Assembly (NCBI GenBank): GCA_028023455.1
Contig: JAQFVV010006199.1
Coordinates: 2,668,001-2,732,000 of the forward strand
Direction: 5' to 3'
From: Epiperipatus broadwayi
Taxonomy: Eukaryota > Onychophora > Udeonychophora > Euonychophora > Peripatidae
Length of the DNA stretch: 64,000 bases
Shown here: piece by piece, positions 23,576-34,721 of the stretch
Layout: each line of letters starts with the position of its first letter
Numbering within the stretch: the first letter of the stretch is position 1
Made by a program: the position numbers and the translations under genes
Notes under the pieces: generated by a model
Told to the model about the DNA's origin: nothing
Databases searched by the model: none
The model's input: the letters and a program-made list of their open reading frames with translations, nothing else

Positions 23576-26081
23576 CTATAACAGTAATATGTAAGCTAAA
23601 GTCATGTGATGGAGACAGGTCATATTTTATTTGTTTGTTGTCTATATTTTATTATATATATTGTACCGGTCAGAATTGTATGTTTATCTAACAAGAGTCA
23701 GAATCTAGGCAAAAGTACCTTACATCCACTCATGCCCAAGATACACAGGTCAGGAACAATCGTGGATTTTGCCCTGTTTGCCCTTCTCTAAAACTATAAC
23801 ACTATGAACAACATTTCTGATAACAGATGAAATTTATTAATTCCAGTCCCAGAAACAGCGGAGAAAAGAGATTTACAGGGAAATATTGGTGCCACATGAC
23901 TTCGAACCCCTAGCAAGATATGCTATTTTCTAACTATGTTACTATTTCGCTAACAATCATTAATAAAGGTAATAGACTAACTTAAATTCAATGAATTCAA
24001 TGATATAACGCAATCTAATTTACGATGGGTACACATAAAACATGAGACAAAGAATAACCAAAGAATAATTTGTTATTAAATGTTAATAATTTATTTATAA
24101 TAATTGGTTAGAAATGGAGTAAACAAATATGGATTGTAGAAGTTAAGTAAATACATTGGTGAATCTATTTACACATCATAATTAATAGCATCTGGGTTTC
24201 ACATGATCATTGGTAGTGATTTGCGTATTCTAAAGATTACATATTAGAATAGAGATTAATGATTAAAGAATACGCAAATATAAATTACATATATAAATAA
24301 GTCAATGAATAATCAAAACGATGCGGCTTAATATGTTAATGGAAGATATCAAATTTACAATGATTTTATTTTGAATGCCATGATTTATTCAATAGAAAAT
24401 AAATGACCTTACTGAATATTTGATAAATGGAATTTGGCCTACATAATTCCATTTTGTTACAGTTTAGTCCAACTGTACACAAAAACATATATATTACAAA
24501 GTTTATTCAGTCGTTAATTATACTTCATCAATCATTTAAAAAAATAAAATGGTTATTTGCATATTTATCAAATAATTCTGATTTGACAGAATTTACCGAA
24601 AGTTATTGATTAGCGTATCCAAAGATCGTTTAATGAGAGGGCGGATAGCTTAATTAAGCTTTAAAATGACCTTTCTAACTCATAAAACATGTAGAAAGAA
24701 AAATAGGATGGTTTACAAAATCACAACAATATGACTTATAGATTAATAGTGGGAAAGATAAAATATTAATTAATAATTGTAGTGTTGACCTATATGATGA
24801 CATCAGATAGGTTAAGTCCGCTTAGGACGAGAAGCTTCATCAAATTTATGAACATGAAAGATTCGCCTGCACTTATGACAGATGGCATCTGAAGAAATGG
24901 CTGGTAGGGATACCATGGTTCGGGATTTCCGATGTTATCCCATACAGAGCCTAACTACAACCTGACACAATCCTGGAGTCGATGCTTCCAAACTCCCTTG
25001 AGAAATATGCCTTACAAAATGATCTGGGACCTCCGGGTATTAGTTTGATAAAATAAGATATATGTATTTCATAACGTTATCAAGGGTAACCAAGGTAATA
25101 GGGGTCAGGTCCGTAATGACTCTGATATGTTAACTAAGGCCCTCGTAAATTAATGAAATGTAGCGTAATGATATGACAAAATTTAACCCATTCTTAAAGG
25201 TGCACAATTGACCTTAAATATTAGTTAGAAAGTCAAAACTAGAAAAAAGAAGGAATATGTAGTTCCCTTCATTAAACAAATATTAGTATGCTTAACAAGT
25301 AAAAAATTACATAAAGTTATCACGCTGTTATGGCGTGAGGTGCGAATGATTGATTCTAAGAAAAAGTAAGGTCATTAAGCTTTACTTTATATAATATTAA
25401 AATTAACCAAATCAATAACGTCAATATAGCATTACATTGATATCTTAAATATGGCAGTGGATAATCTGCCATTTAACACATAAAACAATTTAATGATATT
25501 ATTCAATCGAGCAAACTTCGAGTTTGGTAAGAAAACTTAACATTTAAGTATTTAAAATCCCATAATGGCGGGATGAAGAATTAAAATAAAATTGGTTCAC
25601 CAGATTGAATTATTAGCATATTAAATCAAATATAATCAAACATAAAATAATGTTAAAAGTTTGCCACATTTAAAATAATAAGATAGAAGGAATGAAACTC
25701 AACAAATACATTTAGAAAATAAAATTATGGATTCGTGCATTATATTTTACAAAAAGAAAAAGTCACTACTTTATGAGATTTATGATAATTGGCACTATAT
25801 CACCGATTATTGAATAGACAGAGAATTACGTTTATATTTTGAATAAATTACACATTACATAAATGGAAGTTTTAAGAGTTCATATTGGTGAGATGCAGGA
25901 TTACCCCCTGAATCTTGACAACTTGATGGCTGTACGGGTTGATACATGTATGGGAAGATAATTTGGAAAAACACAGTCGGCAATGCATATTTTGGAGAAA
26001 TAATGGTTGGCGTCCTTTAAGAGTTAACATGTAATTTGGACAGTCTTTAATTGGCGATGGCATAGTAGCATAACAGTATGG

Positions 26082-26140
26082 AGCATCGAATGACTAGCAT
26101 AGACCTTCATAAAATAAAAGCATCGAATGACTAGCATAGA
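26082..26140. repeat. 22-bp direct duplication, period 37
   Basis: agcatcgaatgactagcata plus ga occurs identically at 26082-26103 and 26119-26140. If the neighbouring TATA box is real, the duplication lies just downstream of it on the minus strand, where repeated promoter or leader motifs are common in LTRs. Confidence 0.85.
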
Positions 26141-26150
26141 ATTTTGGGTT

Positions 26151-26160
26151 GTATTTATAC
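26151..26160 (-). promoter_or_regulatory. Possible TATA box of a minus-strand LTR
   Basis: On the minus strand the sequence is gtataaatac, set in GC-richer text (ggcagc on one side, aaccc on the other). About 90 bases upstream on that strand lies TGTTAACA (26239-26246), which has the TGTT start common in LTRs. No second LTR, primer-binding site or polypurine tract was identified, so this is only a suggestion. Confidence 0.25.
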
Positions 26161-26560
26161 GCTGCCAAAACCTAGAAATTTTTATTGTTCTGCTGGCAAG
26201 GCCCAGGTGTGCATTAACTGACCTGACTGCACATATCCTTTGTTAACACTTACATTTTAAAGATGATAACGAGATAAGTTTCAGAGAGTATTGTTTCAAT
26301 CTATTTCAAGTTTGGAAATAGATTCATGAGATATATTTTCTATTAAGACGGGATTTCTAAAATAAATTACTTTATTAATGACATTTTTAAATTGAGCAAG
26401 GTACGTTCTTTTGTTTACAAATTGAAGTTATGTTAATTACTCTCTAGAACTTTATCTGGGTATTACGTCAGCTTAATAAAAATAATACACGATTTATAAA
26501 TTTAATAAAATGTAATATGATTTACAATATTTGCAGCTATTTGTGATACATACACATACA

Positions 26561-28500
26561 CGACTATTTTCAGTGGTGGAAATTTAAATATTTCCAAATT
26601 AAAATTAATATTCTTTAATCAAAATAATGCTTAACTAACAAAAGGAAGGGGGGATCGCGTGTATGTGTACTTGCACTCCCTAGTGATTAATAAATATACA
26701 CATGGGTTTGAACCTCTGGTTGAAGGTTTCTAATATCACCAGACAGTAAAGCAAAATATGTATAACAGATTTTACTGCTTCAATATATTGTTCACATTCT
26801 TATTCATATATATGCATTATACATTTGTACAAAATCTTGCTTTACATTTTGCTACATATTCAGGTATGATAACATTATATGTTGTTTATATGCATGTGGA
26901 TTGCAAATATATATATATATTAATTATATGGATAACACCTGTTATAACATTAATTAATCATAGTCATCATCAATATACGTTAAAACTATGTATGCATATT
27001 ATTCAGTGTTACATATGTATAAAAAAGATATTGATTCAAATTTTGTGTTCTAGTTAGACAGTCAATTTTTTTGAAAAAGATAATTAGTTATATGAGAGGG
27101 GTGTGTGTAATAAAAAGTTCTAATAGCTTCTATAATTAATAGTGATAGCTTTATATATACTCTTATTAACTTTTTATTTTTTAACTATAATTTGTGTTAC
27201 AAATTTATTATTATTATTAGAGAAAATAGAATTTAGATTTTGAGAAAATGGAGACTTGCAGATTTAATCTATTTTTATATTTTATCATCTGCAAAAAAAT
27301 CACTGAACAAATTAATTTTTGTATACAGCTAACATACTACTATTACTTTGATAATCTGATTTTCTTTGTAGTTGAAGAAATCTGGTTTCACTATGAGTCT
27401 CAAATTTTTTAATCAATTAGATTTATTCACTTTTATAAGAAAAATTAAACCTTTAGTAGAACAATATTTACTGAATGTAAAAGATTTTGCAAACTTAAAA
27501 TTTTAGATATTTTTAAATAGTTCTAAAGTTGACTTTTTATAATTATGCCAATTGTTAATTATATGTAGCATTCTGTTTTTAGTTTTGTTTTTTTTTTACT
27601 AATTTTTTACTATTATTTATTTGTTTTTGTTAGTTGTGTTTTATATTCTTAGTTTGGAATTAATTTTTGTTAGAAAAAAAACCCTCATATGACATTAGTT
27701 AATGCAATATTTTTCAGGAGCAAACTATTCATTGAATAGATATTAGATGATAGTGTTGAATAAGGATTTATTAATTTCTCAAATTTACAATTAAAGTTGA
27801 CATTGGAGTAGAATAAATAGAATTTGCTCCTGCATATTTTTATTGATTAATATTGCAATTCCTATAGACAGTTCTTAATATACAAAAACCTATATTTATA
27901 TAAAAAATCTCAGATATATACAGACTTTCAGAAAGCATATAGAATATTCAAATAATACCATAAGTCTTCAAAGTATTTTTAATAACATATTTGTGACAAA
28001 TCAACTTCATTTCTTTATTATATCAATAAAGGTTGAATAATAATTTAACGTAATAGTTAAAAAAGAAAAAAAGTCTTTATTCTCTGACACCAGAATAAAT
28101 TTTACTAATTATAAAATTATTTGAAACATGATGTTCCAAATAATGAAATGCTTTGTAAAAGTATTTTCAATACATGATAATGTCTAAATATAATCAATAA
28201 AAGAAGATTCACTTTAATGTATAACAAAAACATTGTTTATATATATTTTTTATTATTGCATAAATTATATTACATAAAACTTTATCAAATGCATTTCTAA
28301 CATAATTGTTGAATCTTCTGAAGTTTGTTACCATAGATGGTTCTGATTTCTTTCTTCACTCACTACCTTTATTAATATAAGCATTGATTTTCAATATATA
28401 TTAGAAAGCATTAGAAATAAATGAAGAGAAAGAACTTGACATTAAGAAAGTTATAATCACCTATGATAATAAAATATATTATTCTTATTTATTTTTTAAG
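26561..28500. other. AT-rich non-coding stretch
   Basis: No supported gene. The stretch 26758-27057 is open on the + strand for 99 codons, but the product is low-complexity and hydrophobic or aromatic, as random AT-rich DNA gives, with no domain. Confidence 0.5.
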
Positions 28501-28502
28501 AT

Positions 28503-28880
28503 TGCTCTATGCGTATACTCGAGGACAAAGAATTTACCCAATTACATTTCTTGGCAAAATAATTATTTTTGATAAGTTCCAATTGGATATATATTAATTT
28601 ATCAAATGCTTAACTGAGAATTAAGATGCTATGCAATGATCTTTATATGAATTTAATTACAGAATAAATAATAATTATTTATAATTGGTTTACAATTAAT
28701 TGGAAAAGAACAGTCAATATTATTTAGAGAATTGTATTACTTTTATAACTGGATAAGCCAATATCAACTTATCAGCAGAACCTTACAATATATTTTCAAT
28801 ATGACAGTATAATTATGTTGCACATGTATATATACAGATGTAAAAAATTTACAGCTTGACAAAATCATAAAATATCACAT
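28503..28880 (+). repeat. Direct repeat family P4, copy A
   Basis: The text aagaatttacccaatt ... ttacagaataaataataatt ... ggaaaagaacagtcaatatt recurs as aagaacttgcccaatt ... aacagaataaataagcaatt ... tgaaaagaatagttaaatatt at 29830-30060, same orientation, about 70-75% identity with indels. The region between the copies (28881-29830) has several overlapping short open frames without recognisable domains. The two copies could be flanking repeats of a decayed element. Confidence 0.5.
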
Positions 28881-29829
28881 ATGCATAAGAGTTTCTATAT
28901 CTGCTTTTTCACCTATGGAGATTATAATTTTGGGATCACAAATTTACATAAGATCCTTTGGTCTTTTTATTACTTGTTTTTTTGTCTGCAATCGGATGTC
29001 TTTAGCATAATTTGCTTGCAATTTTTTTTTTTGACATACTCCTTTTGTCTACCTTTGCCTATCCTAAATTAACAATTGGGAGAATGATAAGCTTTCCTAA
29101 GTTTTTAGAGCTACTACACAGGAATGCTGCAGGTAAAACAACACTCATTTGTATACTTACACTTTTTTATTATGGCCCATTGTACCATAATAATAACATG
29201 TGCCCATGAGTTATTTGCTGTCATGAAACTCTTATCTAATCTTTATACAAGAGATTTTTTTAATGGCCAGAATATAAGTCAATTAAGGCTCTTTCAGTTT
29301 ACTATTGGTTATGCCTCATAGCAGTTGGTTGGGGAAGAGATAACTTTTTACTGTCATCATAGACTCATTTCTAAGCTAGAATGTGAAGTAATACCATCCA
29401 TAGTTTGTCTCTTTCTACAATATAATTGCAAGATATCTTAACAAGTGAGGATTGAAGCAAACTTAAGATTCTCCATAATCTCTTCATATGACACATCTTA
29501 TGTGATGTTAGGGTCACATAAATGACTAGCCACCTCTATAAATTTTTTTCCTGAATGCATAGTAAAGCATCTATTTTGATTTTATTGTCATACTACCTTG
29601 TTTATTAGAACAAATGTTTCAATGTGTAATATGTATCTTGGCATTATGAATATCTAATTTATTTATTCTAGTTGCTAGTAGTCATATTTCTAATCTTTAT
29701 TTTATTTTTACTATTATCTACTCTTATTGTTGATGGACTGATTTTTTAAACTTTCACAAGTCATTTCAAAGACTGCCAATCTGCTCCAGGACAGATTTTT
29801 TTATTTCTTAGAACATCTGATTCCATTAA

Positions 29830-30110
29830 TCTACTATGCATGGGGTTAAAGAACTTGCCCAATTGTTAACGATTGTTGCAAAATAGTTATAATTGCCAAA
29901 AAGTACTAACCAGGTATGCATTAATTTTTAAAATAACAGAATAAATAAGCAATTATTTTTAATTGGACTACAGTTAGTTGAAAAGAATAGTTAAATATTA
30001 TTTACAGAGCTTAATTATATTGAATTATATATATACAAGCATATAAAATTTTTATGGCTTATCAAAACAAAACTTTGGGATGACCTGCATATTTTCATCT
30101 GCAGAAATAA
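29830..30110 (+). repeat. Direct repeat family P4, copy B
   Basis: Partner of 28503-28880, starting about 1.33 kb downstream. Best-matching stretch: 29934-30005 against 28660-28730. Confidence 0.5.
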
Positions 30111-31318
30111 ATGACTATGGGTTCATGAGCTTTCTTGAATCCTCTGTTCTCTTTTTTGTTTCATCTCTTTTTTTAGGGTTATGTTCTTTTTTTATTAGTT
30201 TATATAGTGTATAACAAGTTATATCTGGAATAGGAGAATCTAAGTTGATTACACCAAAATTATTTTCACATATATATTCTGGTTACAAATCATTGCATAT
30301 TTTTAAATCTATTATCATTCCAAAATACATAATAATATAATTAAGTAATTTTATTTTTGGCAATTAGCATTACCTTTATATTATTCTTTAAATATTTTCA
30401 ATCCTTTAAGAATTCTTATTTATAATTACTTCTCATATATAAACCCATAAATTGCACAGCATCCATTATATTTATAATACATATATTTTGGAATACCTAA
30501 AACACACTTTATCCATGTGTTATAATAATATTCTTATTTCATTTACATACACACACACACACATCTTTTATTTTTATTTTTATAATAAAGATATAAAATA
30601 TGTTATTTTAATAGTATCTATTATACAGATATAATGTCTTGTATTAATGATGATTTTGTTGGAGCCACTATTTATATATTAAAATAAACAAGAATAAGAT
30701 AACTGATATGTTACATATTTTGCATAAAAAATTGAAAAATAGCTTTAATAAATGAACAATGATAGAAAAATAGATATATTTAAAACATTGCATTAGAAAT
30801 TTAAATTACTGATGACAAATTCTAATTTAATTTTTACTGGAATGTTTATATTAATGATGACCAGTGAAAATATTTATTTTTTAATCATTGTTTGTTCACC
30901 GAATAGATTCATTTCAGATTTTTAAACATTATTTTCATATTTTTTGCTTTGGCTTCATTGTCACCAAGAAAATTTGTCCGAGTGTTTGTATTGATCACAC
31001 TTAAGTATTGAAACTAAATGTTTTCAACCATTGTTTATTAATTAAAGATATTATTTTCAACTTATTTTTTAATTAACATTATATTATTTTTTTGTTTTTA
31101 CTTTTTATAGTAAAAAATGAAACATTGATTAGCTTATTCTTGCCTATTTTAGAATATGAATGATAGGTTCACCAATAGTATTATGTTAAGCAACTAGCAC
31201 CAATTTTTATTATATATTTGTTAAAAGTGATCTTTTTTTTTTGTGAAATTAATTACAAATTTTCATTTTTGCTTTCAGTAAAATATTGCACATTGATATG
31301 TTTTTTATTATTATATCT
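30111..31318. other. AT-rich non-coding stretch
   Basis: Contains a short (AC)n tract (30547-30562) and poly-T runs. No gene is supported. Confidence 0.5.
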
Positions 31319-32175
31319 TTTTTTTTTTTTTTTTTTGCAGATTCTCTGCTTGTACAATGTAAATCTTTTGACCATTTATTAATGGTTAATTAGATCCATG
31401 TGAAACTATGATACCAAGAAGGGATCAATCTCTGTGAAAATTCCCATTCAAAGGGGGGGAGGGATGTATAAAGCTTCAAGGAATGCACTTTTTTTTTTGT
31501 ACAGTGCTCAGTTTATATATTTAAGCTCATAACATATACATCATATATATTATTTTTTTAACAAAGCTGTTAATATATTCAAAAACTGATGAATCACCAT
31601 GCAAAAACATTTTTGTATATAATATTCTGCAGCAAAGCAAATTTAAAAATCTAAATAAATACTGCAACGTGGCACTATAAAATAATAACAATAACAACGC
31701 AGGGGAAAAGATTTCAAATCTATCCTGTAAAAATGTGATCATTATAATTGTGTTGTTTTTTTTTTTTTTTTTTTTGGAGAAAAAGAAGAAACTTCGGAGC
31801 TGAGGCTTGCAAAGTCACAATTGCTCAAAACTAATTTGTTAATTCTAAGTTGTTAAGTTTGATTAACTTTTAAGAATAAACTGATGAATATTCAACAATG
31901 AATGTATGAGTTATGGACAATAAAATGTGATGATTTTAATGACTCTAAAATGAAATTTTTGAATAATCCACATCATATACGAGAAGAAAAAAAAATGTAG
32001 ATTTGTTTTTTTTTTTACAGGGAAGTGGGTTGTTTCTAATGTGGATTTAAATATGAACTAGATCTGTCCATGCAATTATATCAATCTTGTTACCTGTAGG
32101 TCTTATTTTATAACTTGTTAAGCAAAAGGGATCAATAAATGCTTTAAATGTACCAAAGGAAAATAAAATGATGAT
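31319..32175 (+). other. Possible splice acceptor and terminal (mostly 3' UTR) exon
   Basis: An uninterrupted run of about 18 T followed by gcag ends at 31340, a textbook polypyrimidine tract and acceptor; an upstream cattgatat could supply the branch point. All three frames close soon after: ILCLYNVNLLTIY, FSACTM, or (with a split first codon) SLLVQCKSFDHLLMVN. The next 800 bases are somewhat less repetitive than their surroundings, and AATAAA occurs at 32134-32139 and 32162-32167. This fits a last exon that is mainly 3' UTR. I do not recognise the gene. A long poly-T from a minus-strand retroposon tail followed by chance gcag is the alternative. Confidence 0.3.
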
Positions 32176-33999
32176 ATATATGAATTTTGTTTCATGTTAT
32201 GATTTTAGCATGCTTATTAAATATAATTTTGTTGAATATTTGAATATCCGGAATTACTTTTAATAGAGTTGGTAGTATAAGCTCTTTATTGAAATTATGC
32301 TCACCAAAAGAATATGTATTTAATTGAATTAAATAATGTAAGGAATAATTAATGTTTATGATGCTCTAAAATTAAAATGCTAGAATAAATTATGTTAAAA
32401 GGGCTGGAAGCAATGGTACATTTCCACTAATGATGATCAAATGTTATTGCTTGATCGGAGTATTTTTTACCTAATTCCTTTACCTACCTTTGGAAGGAGA
32501 TCTTGATATGCATTTTTAAAATTGTGTTTATTGAAAGAGTACAGGCTGTGTTGAAATAAGTGATTATATTTAATTAATGGCAAATTGTTGAGATAAAAAA
32601 ATATAATCAGGTTTCATGTATACTTTTGATTATTTAAATGCAAAAATTTATACTTCAGATTATAGCTTTCAAACATTTTTGGACTAGTTTAATTGCTCAG
32701 TAATCTGAACTCGAGTTGACTTCTCCATTAGCCTTATTTAAATCCATTAATTATACTTGTGGATATATATAAAAGATGTAAAAAATAGACTTGAAAAAAA
32801 TTATTAGAAAGAATGGAGCTATTTTCGTTCAGATTTAAAAAATTACAGTGGAGCTTCGATAATGTATATTAGCTTGTTTTGTTTATAAGCTTTGATTTAC
32901 TGTACTTTGATGTATAATACTTTTTAATACATACACATATAATACAGTCTTTAATTTTATATGTACAGTAATATGCATATACAAATTAAGATTATAGCAC
33001 AATATAGCTTTGATATACACTAATTTATATGGTATTCAAAAAAAGTATAAATAAAAACATTAAAAATCATAAATTTAATTAATTTCATAATGCAGCAGCA
33101 GCCATTTTTTCATCTTGAAGCTCAATATGGAATCATCCTTATTAATAACGTTTATTCAGATTAAATTGAATACACATTTTATTTAGCATTTTTATGTGTT
33201 GCAGTATTTATGTAATAAAATGTTTTCTAAGCATAAAGGTAAAAGTTTTAAGAAATTTAATAAAATTTGCTATCTTTCTGAAATGATAAAGTAGTTAATG
33301 TAAGAACTGTGAAACATTTTTGCTATTGAGTCAGAAAGCTTAAAGTTTGAAGAGTTAACCTAGAATTTGAAATTGCTAACAGCAAGCAAAGGGTAATTAT
33401 AAATTCTGAAGCCAATATAGATTCAGAAACCATTAAAAAAGCTATTGTCTGCTAATAACAAAATTGCTATTAATGCTGCCTTAGAGAAAAAAAAAAAAGA
33501 TCAGAACATTTTTAATTGTAATCAAATTGATACTTCACTATTCAGTTTTATTAAAAAAAATTAAAGATATGTTTATTTATTTTTTGAATTAATGTGAATG
33601 AATAATCTTAACCCAGTAAATACTGTATATATGTACATGTGTTCCCTCTTTTTATTATTAATAACTTAATTATTAATTTTTAAAAATTTTGTTTATATTA
33701 TAAACTTACTTTATATATGTATAATATGCAAGTAAAAAAAACATCTGTGTTATATATATATATATGCGTGTTGAAAAATATAAACTTGCAGTTCAATAAA
33801 CAATACATATTTTACTGTAATCTAAGCTTATCAACAAAATGCGATATACATAAAATATATATTATGGCTTCTCTGCATAAATAAAATTGAAGAATAATAT
33901 TAGTGTTCTTATTAATAATAAATTAAGAGAGCATATATTTACTATTTGCATTTACTGGTTTGCATTCTTTCAAATAATAATAGTCAAAAATTTATTTAG
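32176..33999. other. AT-rich non-coding stretch
   Basis: No gene seen; (TA)n tracts at about 33753-33766. Confidence 0.5.
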
Positions 34000-34000
34000 A

Positions 34001-34094
34001 GGTCAGTGCGACTGCCTTGCACTTGCAGGCAGTTGCCCGGGTTGCGGGTTTGCGTCCTGGCCGATGCTATGACATCTTAAAAAAAAAAAAAAAA
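34001..34094 (+). mobile_element. tRNA-derived SINE fragment with poly(A) tail
   Basis: A compact GC-rich segment (ggtcagtgcgactgccttgc ... tgcccgggttgcgggtttgcgtcctggcc) ends in a pure run of A (34079-34094). The part gggttgcgggtttgcgtcc resembles an RNA polymerase III B box (GGTTCGANTCC) and the 5' part a degraded A box region. GC content far above the flanks and the A tail fit a SINE or tRNA-like retroposon. Target-site duplications were not identified. Confidence 0.55.
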
Positions 34095-34396
34095 TCTTAT
34101 GCTATCATATATTTTTTAAAAATAAAATGAACTGTGAAGTGCCAAATTCTTTTTACAGTCATTAAGCTTTCTAATGCATCATGTTTACCAAAAACATTTC
34201 ACCAGTTCATATTCTTTTAATGATAATTCAATGCCTTTCCAAAAATAAATATATTTTAATATTGTTATAATTTAACTGTTTCAGGAATTCAAATGATCAT
34301 TGCATGAATAGGCTTTTCTCTTTTCATGATTTCTTCTATAGATTGTTTTTTTTTTTTTGATTGTGTGGCTTAGTTTTTATTATGATTTTTTTTTTC

Positions 34397-34721
34397 ATGA
34401 AACTTAATACCTTAACATGTCAGTTCAATATAATTTAGCTAGTTTTAGCTAAATATAACAAAATCAGCAAAAAAATTAATTCAGAATATACTATTTTACA
34501 CTAGCTTTTTCCTATGGGGTTTTAAGCTTGTAAATGCAGCCAGGTTACAAATTCCTCAAAATTGATGAAACTTAATACTTTAACATGGCAGTTCAGTATA
34601 ATTTAGCGAGTTCTAGCTAAATATAACAAAATCAGCAAAAAAGTTCATTCAAAATATGGTATTGTACACTAGCTTTTTCCTATAGGGTTTTAAGCTTGCA
34701 AATGCAGCCAGGTTACAAATT
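34397..34721 (+). repeat. Tandem duplication, two units, period 168
   Basis: Unit 1 (34397-34553) and unit 2 (34565-34721) both run from atgaaacttaatac through ctagctttttcctat to gcagccaggttacaaatt, differing at roughly one base in ten. No coding frame; no further unit on either side. Confidence 0.85.

Larger units (their letters stand above)
23576..26560. other. CpG-richer block of unknown origin
   Basis: This roughly 3 kb block has visibly more CpG and GC than the sequence on either side but no coding frame that I recognise. It holds a perfect 13-bp inverted pair atttgcgtattct / agaatacgcaaat (24219-24231, 24267-24279), a 22-bp direct duplication near 26.1 kb, and a possible minus-strand promoter at 26151. 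A young but non-coding mobile element, such as an LTR-retrotransposon remnant or a large non-autonomous element, would explain it. No flanking duplication was found. Confidence 0.35.

Noticed and set aside
23664-26246. Full LTR retrotransposon between tgtaccgg and gttaaca
   Set aside because: The two edges share no sequence and no polymerase motif lies between, so at most a single LTR-like piece at the right edge is possible.
26758-27057. 99-codon open frame on the + strand
   Set aside because: The product is low-complexity, rich in I/Y/H/L from AT-rich DNA, with no domain, no splice context and no related copy.
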